From: Bradyrhizobium sp. DOA9
Lineage (GTDB): Bacteria; Pseudomonadota; Alphaproteobacteria; Rhizobiales; Xanthobacteraceae
DNA length: 64,000 bases
NCBI RefSeq assembly: GCF_000617845.2
Contig: NZ_DF820425.1
Coordinates: forward strand, 255,690-319,689
Direction of reading: 5' to 3'
Every line of letters starts with the position of its first letter. Positions within the stretch are counted from its first letter, which is position 1. The translations under genes were made by a program, and so were the position numbers. Below the pieces are notes generated by a model that was not told where the DNA came from, searched no databases, and was given only the letters and a program-made list of their open reading frames with translations. Shown one piece after another: positions 55,589 to 62,868 of this stretch.

Positions 55589-55966
55589 CCATTGCTCCTA
55601 AACGCGCTTCATGCGAGACGCATGCCCGCGCCTTCGCGTGAATTCACATGAACCTGTTGCTCGACGCTCTCGCTTCGGCAGCTCTCGACACGGAAAGGGC
55701 GGCGCACAAACCTCTCGCCACCCCCAACTTTCTCTCGCCGGAATTGCCTAACGCTTCGTCAGCCTCTTTGTCGCGGCGGATGCAGGTGTAGTGCCAACAG
55801 CGATTGCGCGGATTCATTCCTGACGCGTCTGTTATGCCTGCGGCCGCCTTGGGGCCAAAGTGCTACAAGACCGTTAAGCCTCGATTAACCCTGTTTTTGC
55901 CGCCAAATCACGGATTTGGCGAGTCTTTTAGCGGTACCTGGCCCGTCCGTCCGCATGTTTCTTTCA
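55589..55966. other. 378-base dnaG-rpoD spacer with a perfect CtrA-type box
   Basis: It holds the rpoD promoter region, a hairpin GCCAAATC-ACG-GATTTGGC (55902-55920) just after the dnaG end, and TTAA-N7-TTAAC at 55874-55889. No gene seen. Confidence 0.55.
55874..55889. promoter_or_regulatory. Candidate CtrA binding site
   Basis: TTAAGCCTCGATTAAC matches the alphaproteobacterial CtrA consensus TTAA-N7-TTAAC exactly; the reverse strand also reads TTAA-N7-TTAAC. It lies about 290 bases upstream of the rpoD start and 78 bases beyond the dnaG stop. Confidence 0.45.
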
Positions 55967-57982
55967 TCACATGCTCTTCTGGAGCCGGCCCGACAGCTCG
56001 CCAAAACCCTCGATCAGGGCCTCGGTACCGTCGACTTCCCCTATCCGAGCCTTGACGTCACGCAGCCACGCCAAATTGGCCTCGCTGGGATCCTCCCCCA
56101 AGGCCAGCTCGGCGTCTTTCAGCTCTCTAAGTAGTGAATGCCATTGCCGATGCAAGGCAACCAGCTGGTGCCAGGTGGCAAGAACGTCGTCCCGCGCCGC
56201 GCCCTCGCGGGCGGCCCACACCGCCTGGGTCGTGATGGCATTCTCAACCCTTTGAAGGGTTTGAGAAAATCCGCCCTTTTCGAGATCGCCGCGCATCTTT
56301 TCGGCAAGCTCGCCAGGGTCCGGCGAGTGGTGATGGTCGTTGGCGAAGGCGGCGATGATGCCGGCCCGGAGCTTGTGGGCCTCGGGATGGGCCAGCTCCA
56401 GGGCGGCAACCTCCTCCAGATGCTCGTGCAGCAGCCAGGGGTGGTTGATCAGGCTTTGCAGGATCAGGGCCTCCCGACGGGAGATGGCGCTGCGCTGACC
56501 CCGCATGATCGGGCTTGCCGCCAGCTGGGGGCTCGCCGCCTGGTAGGGGCCGGAGGGGAGCGGAGCCGGACCCGGGGCGCCGCGGCGGCCGCCGACGAAC
56601 CCTTGTCCGCCGAATCCTTGTCCGCCGAATCGATTCGCCCCGCCCCGCGGCTGAAACGGCCGGCCGCCACCGGGGCGGAAATTGCCCCGGCCGCCAAAGC
56701 CGCGCCCGCCATCGGGCGCGAAGGTGCGCTGCAGCCGCTCGACGAAGTCGTCGCGATAATAGCGCCGCACCACCTCGTCGCGGATGCCATTCGTGAGCTC
56801 CCTGATGCGGGCTTCCAGCGCGGCGCGCCGTTCGGGCGTGGCGAAATTGCCGGCCTCGAGCTCGCGCGACCAGATCATGTCGGCGAGCGGACGGGCGGCG
56901 CCGATCACCTCCTCGATCGCACCGCGCCCGCCCGAGCGCACGAGATCGTCGGGGTCCTGCCCTTCCGGCAGCAGCGCAAACCGCAAGCTCTTGCCGGGGC
57001 TAAGGAACGGCAGAGCCAGGTCCGCAGCACGATACGCCGCCTTCTGCCCGGCGCGGTCACCGTCGAAGCAGAGGATCGGCTCGTCCGCCATCTTCCAGAG
57101 CAGCGCGAGCTGACTCTCGGTGAGCGCAGTGCCGAGCGGCGCGACGCTGCCGGCAAAGCCCGCGGTGACCATGGCGATGACGTCGACATAGCCTTCGACC
57201 ACGATCAGCGGCGCACCATCGTGGGTGGCTTTGCGCGCGGTCTGGTGGTTGTAGAGATTGTCGCCCTTGTGGAAGAGCGGCGTCTCCGGCGAATTCAAAT
57301 ATTTGGCCGGAACGTCCTTCTCCAGCGCGCGCCCGCCGAAGGCGATGACGCGGCCGCGCAGATCCGTGATCGGAAACATCACGCGATCCTTGAAGCGATC
57401 ATAGGGCACGGGGATGTCGTCGCCGCCGATCAACAGCCCGGTCTCGACCATGTCCTCGACGGAGACGCCGAGCTTGCCGAGATGTTCCTTCAGCGCGAAG
57501 CGATCAGGCGGGGCATAGCCGAGGCGGAACTGCAATTGCGTCGCCGGCGAAATGGCGCGGTCGGCGAGATAGCCGCGCGCTTTCGCGCCCACGCGCGAGG
57601 CCAGCGTCTCGGCGAAGAATTTCGCCGCGAGATCCATCACGTCATAGAGCGAACGCCGTCGCTGCTCCTCGCGCGCCGCGTGGGGCGTCACCGCCGGCAG
57701 CGGCAGGCCCGCCATGTTGGCGAGCCGCTCCACGGCTTCCGCGAACGGCAGGCCGTCGGTCTCCATCACGAAGTTGATGATGTCGCCGTGCTTGCCAGAG
57801 GAGAAGTCGTGATAAAAACCCTTCTGGTCGTTGACGTAGAAGGACGGCGTCTTCTCCTGCTGGAACGGCGACAGCCCCTTCCACTCCCGCCCCGCCTTCT
57901 TCAGCTTGACGCGCTTGCCCACGACCTCGGAGACCGAAAGCCGGGCACGAAGCTCGTCGAGGAACTGGGGCGTGAAGCGCAT
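55967..57982 (-). CDS. dnaG: DNA primase DnaG with degenerate zinc ribbon and RG-rich linker
   Basis: In this 671-residue protein, TOPRIM elements are VVEGYVDVIA (Glu263) and CFDGDRAG (Asp307, Asp309). The N-terminal CHC2 zinc domain keeps its fold (GLSPFQQEKTPSF, GFYHDFSSGKHGD), but the four ligands are Ser38, Gln41, Asp59 and Ser62 instead of Cys/His/Cys/Cys. Residues about 423-475 are Gly/Arg/Phe-rich (GGRGFGGRGNFRPGGG), linking core and C-terminal DnaB-binding domain (SRREALILQSLINHP). It synthesises primers at the replication fork. Confidence 0.95.
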   Translation of the reverse strand: MRFTPQFLDELRARLSVSEVVGKRVKLKKAGREWKGLSPFQQEKTPSFYVNDQKGFYHDFSSGKHGDIINFVMETDGLPFAEAVERLANMAGLPLPAVTPHAAREEQRRRSLYDVMDLAAKFFAETLASRVGAKARGYLADRAISPATQLQFRLGYAPPDRFALKEHLGKLGVSVEDMVETGLLIGGDDIPVPYDRFKDRVMFPITDLRGRVIAFGGRALEKDVPAKYLNSPETPLFHKGDNLYNHQTARKATHDGAPLIVVEGYVDVIAMVTAGFAGSVAPLGTALTESQLALLWKMADEPILCFDGDRAGQKAAYRAADLALPFLSPGKSLRFALLPEGQDPDDLVRSGGRGAIEEVIGAARPLADMIWSRELEAGNFATPERRAALEARIRELTNGIRDEVVRRYYRDDFVERLQRTFAPDGGRGFGGRGNFRPGGGRPFQPRGGANRFGGQGFGGQGFVGGRRGAPGPAPLPSGPYQAASPQLAASPIMRGQRSAISRREALILQSLINHPWLLHEHLEEVAALELAHPEAHKLRAGIIAAFANDHHHSPDPGELAEKMRGDLEKGGFSQTLQRVENAITTQAVWAAREGAARDDVLATWHQLVALHRQWHSLLRELKDAELALGEDPSEANLAWLRDVKARIGEVDGTEALIEGFGELSGRLQKSM

Positions 57983-58281
57983 GGGCTCTGTGTAGCGCGA
58001 ACCGGGGTGAGTCGGGCGAAGGATCAGGGATATAGGTGCGGCGCTGCCAAAGGCCAGGTTTAGGCGAGTTATCCGGCTTATTCGACCTATGCACAGGCCT
58101 ACAGCATTGCTCCGTCATTCCGGGGCGCGCGAAGCGCGAGCTATGGTGCGCAATTGCGCGCCTGAGAATCCATTGCGCCGCCGGGATGCTCGGAGAAATG
58201 GATTCCGGGCTCGCGCCAAGGGGCGCGCCCCGGAATGACGAGCCACTTGAACCGCGCCCGGTTCCACGCTTCCATGTCGCC
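57983..58281. other. 299-base divergent spacer with palindromic repeat
   Basis: It lies between dnaG and the chlorite-dismutase-family gene and is mostly occupied by a palindromic element (58114-58239). No clear promoters were seen. Confidence 0.5.
58114..58239. repeat. GTCATTCCGGGGCGCGC palindromic element
   Basis: GTCATTCCGGGGCGCGC (58114-58130) is the exact reverse complement of GCGCGCCCCGGAATGAC (58223-58239). Inner GCGCAATTGCGC and ATCCATT/AATGGAT pairs extend it. It is of the type seen between Bradyrhizobium genes. Confidence 0.8.
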
Positions 58282-58845
58282 ATGTTCAGGACCTTTCGGG
58301 GCGGCCAGAGCGGGGGCTGGCGGGTGACCTCGCTCTCGCCTGTGACGGGCGAGCCCCTGCCCTTCGTGCCGGCGCTGTCGGTGACCGACAGCGAGGCCGT
58401 TTCGCTGCCGCTGGTGCCCTCGCGCAATGCCTGGCGACTGGTCGGGGTCGCCAGCAGCCTGCGCTACACCGAGCGCGCGGAGAAGGAGCAGCTCGTCGCC
58501 GTGCAGGCCGGCCTCGGCCGGCTCGAAGCCACCAGCGCGGCGCTGATCCCGATCCGCAAGTCGCAGGCCTGGTGGGAGCTGACCCAGGAGGAGCGCCGCA
58601 AGATCTTCGAGGACAGGTCGCACCACATCGCCAGCAGTCTTCGTTTCCTGCCCGCGATCGCGCGCCAGCTCTATCATTGCCGCGACCTCGGCGGCCCCTT
58701 CGATTTCCTGACCTGGTTCGAATTCGCACCCGCCGACGCCTCGCTGTTCGAGGAGCTGGTGGCGATGCTGCGGCGGACAGAGGAGTGGACCTATGTCGAG
58801 CGCGAGGTCGACGTGCGCGTGGTGAAGGAAGTGCTGTCGGCTTGA
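58282..58845 (+). CDS. Chlorite dismutase-family heme protein
   Basis: The 187-residue protein resembles the short (dimeric) chlorite dismutase-like clade: NAWRLVGVASSLRYTERAEK near the N-terminus, SQAWWELTQEERRKIFEDRS, LPAIARQLYHCRDLGG and FDFLTWFEFAPADASLFEEL. Heme binding and chlorite or peroxide chemistry are family traits; I cannot assign the axial His or catalytic Arg with certainty. ATG 58282 is chosen over longer in-frame starts inside the repeat. SD is poor. Confidence 0.82.
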   Translation: MFRTFRGGQSGGWRVTSLSPVTGEPLPFVPALSVTDSEAVSLPLVPSRNAWRLVGVASSLRYTERAEKEQLVAVQAGLGRLEATSAALIPIRKSQAWWELTQEERRKIFEDRSHHIASSLRFLPAIARQLYHCRDLGGPFDFLTWFEFAPADASLFEELVAMLRRTEEWTYVEREVDVRVVKEVLSA

Positions 58846-58892
58846 AGCATGATCCGGAAAAGTGCGCAGCGGTTTTCCGAGAAGATCATGCT
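58846..58892. repeat. AGCATGATC palindromic element
   Basis: AGCATGATC (58846-58854) pairs with GATCATGCT (58884-58892), with inner GGAAAA/TTTTCC arms. It starts directly at the stop codon of the preceding gene. This short hairpin type is frequent in Bradyrhizobium (from memory) and may end both converging transcripts. Confidence 0.75.
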
Positions 58893-58901
58893 CGAGAATA
58901 T

Positions 58902-59300
58902 CTAGCGATCGAGGAAGCGCCCGGATTCAATGCGCGGCCGATCGGTGACCGGCCAATTGTAGACGTAGGTCCAGGCCTTCTCGGTGGTGCCGTCGGGCAA
59001 CGTCACCTCGATCATCTGCCGCAGATATTCGGTCGGCTCCGGAAAGCCCTCGCCGCAGGCCTCGTACATGTCGAGCTCGCGCAGGAGCTCGTCCGCCACG
59101 CGCAGGTGAAACAGCTCGCCATGGACGATGTCGGACGGCACCTCGGAGAGCAGCAATCCCGGATAATGCTTCACCAGAACGAGCCGGCCGCGGCAGGTGG
59201 CTTCACTGATGAATTCCGCATGGCTCGTGAGCAGCCGCGCCATCGGGTGGTCGAAGCCGCGCATCAGGGTGCCGTAAACGAAGAGTCGATCCGAGCTCAT
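58902..59300 (-). CDS. Gamma-glutamylcyclotransferase-like (AIG2/GGCT) protein
   Basis: The 132-residue protein has the signature RLFVYGTLMRGFDHP at the N-terminus, then RGRLVLVKHYPGLLLSEV, VHGELFHL and LDMYEACGEGFPEPTEYLRQ, matching the GGCT fold in which a conserved Glu acts as acid/base. It may act on gamma-glutamyl amines or peptides. ATG 59300 puts the YGTL motif at the N-terminus, as usual. It is divergent from the amidohydrolase-like gene. Confidence 0.88.
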   Translation of the reverse strand: MSSDRLFVYGTLMRGFDHPMARLLTSHAEFISEATCRGRLVLVKHYPGLLLSEVPSDIVHGELFHLRVADELLRELDMYEACGEGFPEPTEYLRQMIEVTLPDGTTEKAWTYVYNWPVTDRPRIESGRFLDR

Positions 59301-59377
59301 GCCGTTCCAAGAGTTGCGGCATCGGTGCGATCCCGCTACTCCGTTTACACACTTTGTCATTCCATAGGCAAATCAGG

Positions 59378-60181
59378 ATGGCTTTGGACACGGCCGACGC
59401 AACCGATCAATTGCTCGGCGAGGGCGACATTCCGCCCGTGCATGAGGTGAATATTGCAGGGGCATCGCCGTTCCTGCTCACCGCGGACCATTACGGACGG
59501 ACGATGCCGCGCGCGCTCGGCGATCTCGGCGTCGCGGACAGCGATCTCGTGCGCCACATCGCCTGGGACATCGGCATCGCCGGTGTCGCCGAGCGGCTAG
59601 CCAAGATGCTCGATGCGCATCTGATCGCGCAGCGTTATTCGCGGCTGGTGATCGACTGCAACCGGCCGCCCGGCGTTGCAAGCTCGATTCCTGAGATCTC
59701 CGAGGCGACCGCCATCCCCGGCAACGAGGATCTGTCGGCCGCGGCCAAGGACATGCGCCGGCGCGAGATCTTCGATCCCTATCACGGCCGGATTGGCGCG
59801 ACGATCGATGCGCGCGTCAAGGCGGGCAAGCCGACGGTGCTGGTGGCGCTGCACAGCTTCACGCCGGTCTATTACGGCGAGCCGCGGCCCTGGCACATCG
59901 GCACGCTCTATCGCCGCGACACCGTGCTGCCGCGGCTGATGCTGCAGCATTTGCGGGAGGAGAGCGAACTCGTCGTCGGGGACAACCAGCCTTATGCGGT
60001 GAGCGACATCACCGACTACACCATCCCCGTCCACGGCGAGGCGCGCGGCCTCGTCAACACCGGCATCGAGATCCGCCAGGACCTGATCACTGAGGAGGCC
60101 GGCCAGCAGCAATGGGCCGAGCGGCTGGCGCGAATCCTGCGCCAGATCGAGGCCACGCTGCACGAGCAGGGAATGAGTTAA
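59378..60181 (+). CDS. N-formylglutamate amidohydrolase-family protein
   Basis: The 267-residue protein has LLTADHYGRTMPRALGDLGV (conserved D/E-H-x-G region), RLVIDCNRPPGVASSIPEIS, VLVALHSFTPVYYGEPRPWH and SDITDYTIPVHGEARGLVNT. All belong to the FGase family (zinc-dependent carboxypeptidase-like fold). It lacks the histidine-degradation neighbours of HutG, so the substrate is open. ATG 59378 is chosen; the SD is poor. Confidence 0.85.
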   Translation: MALDTADATDQLLGEGDIPPVHEVNIAGASPFLLTADHYGRTMPRALGDLGVADSDLVRHIAWDIGIAGVAERLAKMLDAHLIAQRYSRLVIDCNRPPGVASSIPEISEATAIPGNEDLSAAAKDMRRREIFDPYHGRIGATIDARVKAGKPTVLVALHSFTPVYYGEPRPWHIGTLYRRDTVLPRLMLQHLREESELVVGDNQPYAVSDITDYTIPVHGEARGLVNTGIEIRQDLITEEAGQQQWAERLARILRQIEATLHEQGMS

Positions 60182-60185
60182 GCGA

Positions 60186-60806
60186 TCACTTTGCCCGCGT
60201 CAGCGCCAGCCAGATGCCGCCGCCGATCATGAAGCCGCCGGAGATGCGCGACAGCATCCGCGTGCGCCGCGCCGAGAAGAATTTTCGGGCGCGCCCGGCG
60301 GCGATGGCGTAGAGCGCATCGGTCATCACGGCCGTCACCATGAAGGTGGCACCCAGCAGCGCGACCTGCGGGAAATGCGGCTGGCTCATGTCCATGAACT
60401 GCGGGATGAAAGCGCCGAAGAACACCAGCACCTTCGGATTCGACAGCAGCACCAAAAATCCCTGCAGGAAAAAGCCGCCGCGCGGCGGCGGAGGCGGCGC
60501 GTCGACATCGACGCCTTCGACCGGCTCCCAGATCAGCTTGATGCCGAGCCAGACGAGATAGGCGGCGCCGGCAAAGCGCACCCAGTCGAACCAGTAGCCC
60601 ATGGTCGCCATCAGCGAGGTCAGGCCGATCGCGACGATGCCGATGACGATGGCAAGCCCGGCCTGCGCGCCGGCCACGTTGATGAGCGCCGCACGCGTGC
60701 CGTGGCGCAAGCCATTGGCGATGACGAGGGTGACGATCGGCCCCGGCAGCAGCGCCAGCGCAATGCAGGCGGCGACGAAGGCGAGATAGGCTTGCATGGA
60801 CATCAT
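60186..60806 (-). CDS. LysE/RhtB-family exporter (second copy)
   Basis: In this 206-residue protein with about six TM helices, YLAFVAACIALALLPGPIVT (LPGP in place of SPGP), AYLVWLGIKLIWEP and FLVLLSNPKVLVFFGAFIPQ show the family pattern. A Pro-rich loop (APPPPPPRGG) is unusual. It differs clearly from the exporter at 46229. Start at ATG 60806 or 60803. It is divergent from the ArsR gene, whose regulator may also act here. Confidence 0.88.
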   Translation of the reverse strand: MMSMQAYLAFVAACIALALLPGPIVTLVIANGLRHGTRAALINVAGAQAGLAIVIGIVAIGLTSLMATMGYWFDWVRFAGAAYLVWLGIKLIWEPVEGVDVDAPPPPPRGGFFLQGFLVLLSNPKVLVFFGAFIPQFMDMSQPHFPQVALLGATFMVTAVMTDALYAIAAGRARKFFSARRTRMLSRISGGFMIGGGIWLALTRAK

Positions 60807-60887
60807 GGGAGGGACTCGCTGCGGTTCGGGCGCATTAATGCATGGCCAAAGCTGGAACGGAAGTCGTGTGAGCCGTTCCATGCCACC

Positions 60888-60917
60888 TTGACATGCAACC
60901 TTTTGGTTGCCTATTAT
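60888..60917 (+). promoter_or_regulatory. ArsR promoter with operator in the spacer
   Basis: TTGACA (60888-60893), 18-base spacer, TATTAT (60912-60917): close to a full sigma-70 promoter. The spacer contains GCAACCTTTTGGTTGC (60895-60910), a palindrome well placed for repression. The ATG is only seven bases beyond the -10. Confidence 0.75.
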
Positions 60918-60924
60918 CGTCGCC

Positions 60925-61239
60925 ATGGATGAGGTCTTCAAGGCGCTCGCGGACGGCTCGCGACGTTCGCTGCTCGACAGGCTTCACGCCAGGAACGGCC
61001 AGACGCTGAACGAGCTCTGCGAGGGGCTTGCGATGACGCGACAGGCCGTCACCAAGCACCTTGCCGTCCTGGAGGAAGCGAACCTCATCACCACCATCAG
61101 GCATGGCCGCGAGAAGCTGCACTACCTCAACCCGGTGCCGATCCATCGGATCGGCGAACGCTGGATCAGGAAATTCGAGCAGGGCAAGCTTGCCGCGCTC
61201 AGCGAGCTGAAACGTCAGCTGGAGAACGGCGACGAGTGA
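60925..61239 (+). CDS. ArsR-family transcriptional regulator
   Basis: The 104-residue winged helix contains VFKALADGSRRSLLDRLHAR, GLAMTRQAVTKHLAVLEEAN (recognition helix) and TIRHGREKLHYLNPVPIH. No metal-binding Cys is present, matching the SdpR-like group that sits beside SRPBCC genes. The start ATG 60925 has no SD and coincides with the expected transcript start. The SRPBCC gene follows 28 bases later, so both are one autoregulated unit. Confidence 0.9.
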   Translation: MDEVFKALADGSRRSLLDRLHARNGQTLNELCEGLAMTRQAVTKHLAVLEEANLITTIRHGREKLHYLNPVPIHRIGERWIRKFEQGKLAALSELKRQLENGDE

Positions 61240-61267
61240 GTCCGCTCAACGAAGGATTTGACGCACG

Positions 61268-61780
61268 ATGAATCTCGACCAGTTCAAGCCTCTCACCGTC
61301 TACACCATCTACATCGCCTCGACGCCGGAGAAGGTGTGGGAGGCGCTGACGTCCGCCGAGTTCAGCCGAAAATATTTCTCCGGCTTTGCCGTGGAGATGG
61401 AGCCGAAGCTCGGCGGCGGCTTCATCGTGCACGCGCCCGACGGCTCCGAGCACATCCGCGGCGAAGTGTTCGAATACGATCCGCCGAGGAAGCTCACGGT
61501 GAGCTGGAACGTCAATTGGCCGGGTCTCGCGGAAAAGCTCGGCACCACCATCGTCACCTACGAGATCGAGCAGGCCGGCGAAGCCGTCCGCCTCACCTTG
61601 AGCCAACGCCACGACCGCGAGCTCAGCGACGACATCCTCTCCGGCGGCCGCACCGGCTGGCCCGCGATCCTCTCCGGATTGAAGAGCCTGCTGGAGACCG
61701 GCAAGGCGCCACACATCGAGATGGCCCCGCCGGTGCGGTTGCTGGAGGCGCTGAAGGCGATGGGGATCAAGATGCCGTAG
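61268..61780 (+). CDS. SRPBCC (AHSA1-like) domain protein
   Basis: The 170-residue protein shows VYTIYIASTPEKVWEALTSA, the start of the Bet v1-like/AHSA1 fold, then EVFEYDPPRKLTVSWN and GWPAILSGLKSLLETGK at the C-terminal helix. Such proteins bind hydrophobic ligands. Paired with ArsR in one unit, it is probably induced when the repressor releases. Confidence 0.9.
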   Translation: MNLDQFKPLTVYTIYIASTPEKVWEALTSAEFSRKYFSGFAVEMEPKLGGGFIVHAPDGSEHIRGEVFEYDPPRKLTVSWNVNWPGLAEKLGTTIVTYEIEQAGEAVRLTLSQRHDRELSDDILSGGRTGWPAILSGLKSLLETGKAPHIEMAPPVRLLEALKAMGIKMP

Positions 61781-61814
61781 TCGACCGCTGTCGTCCCGGG
61801 GCGCGCGAAGTATC

Positions 61815-61857
61815 GTAGGGTGGGCAAAGGCGCGTTTGCGCCGTGCCCACGGCACTA
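61815..61857. repeat. Truncated GTAGGGTGGGCAAAG element
   Basis: GTAGGGTGGGCAAAGGCGC, then GGCGCAAACGCG-like inner arms and GTGCCCACGGCACTAC. It is shorter than the copies at 16.7 and 48.3 kb. Confidence 0.6.
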
Positions 61858-62628
61858 CGGAAGGGGCGCCACCAGCCGCCGATAGAGGTGCCATGTCGCA
61901 TGCCCGAGCACCGGCAGCGTGATTACCAGCCCGAGAAAATAGGGCAGCGCCGAGACGATCAGCAGCATCACGATCACGGCGGCCCAGCCGATCATCGGCA
62001 GCGGGCTCGTCACCACCGCGCGCACGCTCGTCACCATGGCCGTGACGAAATCGACCTCGCGATCGAGCAGCAGCGGGAACGACACCACGGTCAGCGAGAA
62101 CAGGATCAGCGACAGCACGGCCCCGACCGCATTGCCGATGGCCAGGAACAGCAGGCCCTCGCTGGTCGTCAGCACCACCGTCATGAACTCCTGCAAGCTC
62201 GAGAACGAGGCATTGAGGCCGAGCAGCAGCGCGATCAGGAGCCGCACCTGGTACATCCAGACCACGAACACGAACAACGTCACGAACGCCATCCAGCCGA
62301 TCTCGTTGCGCGAACGGATCGCGGACCAGATCGCACCGAACGAGACCGCCTCGCCGCGCTCGCGGCGCCGACTGACCTCGTAGAGGCCGATCGCAACGAA
62401 CGGGCCGATCAACGCAAAACCGGCCGCAAGGGGATAGACCAGATAGACCATGCCGAAGGCGGTGAGACAGAGCATGATCACGATGCCGCCGGCGGCGTAG
62501 AGGCCGCCGAAGCAGAGACCGTAGAGCGGCAGCGCCTGGAAATCGCGCAGGCCCAGGGCCAGCGCCTCGGCGATGTCGGCCGCCGCCACGGGACGCACCA
62601 CCGGATCGACCTTGCCCGAGATGGACAT
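61855..62628 (-). CDS. DUF2189 multi-pass membrane protein
   Basis: The 257-residue protein reads RPVAAADIAEALALGLRDFQ, YGLCFGGLYAAGGIVIML and YPLAAGFALIGPFVAIGLYE before further helices (about six TM). It matches DUF2189, a family of unknown function. ATG 62628 has GGAGGGAG upstream. Divergent from the sensor kinase gene across 240 bases. Confidence 0.88.
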   Translation of the reverse strand: MSISGKVDPVVRPVAAADIAEALALGLRDFQALPLYGLCFGGLYAAGGIVIMLCLTAFGMVYLVYPLAAGFALIGPFVAIGLYEVSRRRERGEAVSFGAIWSAIRSRNEIGWMAFVTLFVFVVWMYQVRLLIALLLGLNASFSSLQEFMTVVLTTSEGLLFLAIGNAVGAVLSLILFSLTVVSFPLLLDREVDFVTAMVTSVRAVVTSPLPMIGWAAVIVMLLIVSALPYFLGLVITLPVLGHATWHLYRRLVAPLP

Positions 62629-62868
62629 CAGCTCCCTCCGCGCATCGGCGCGATCTTCGTCGCGCGCATGCCGCGATATTAGCGCCGCCGCGCGGCGGCG
62701 CAACTTGATGCCGCCCGGCGCGCGAGGTAGCAGCGCAACAACAATACTCGCACTGCGAAATCGTTGGCCTTTCGTGCGCTTTTCGCGCCGATCACTATGG
62801 ACGGGCAAGATGATCGTGCTTCAAATTGTACCTCCGAGCACCCTCGCCCGAGAGCGGATCGCCCACCG

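Noticed and set aside
56138..58063. Plus-strand frame of 641 codons opposite dnaG
   Set aside because: No recognisable motif; the opposite strand encodes full TOPRIM and primase motifs.
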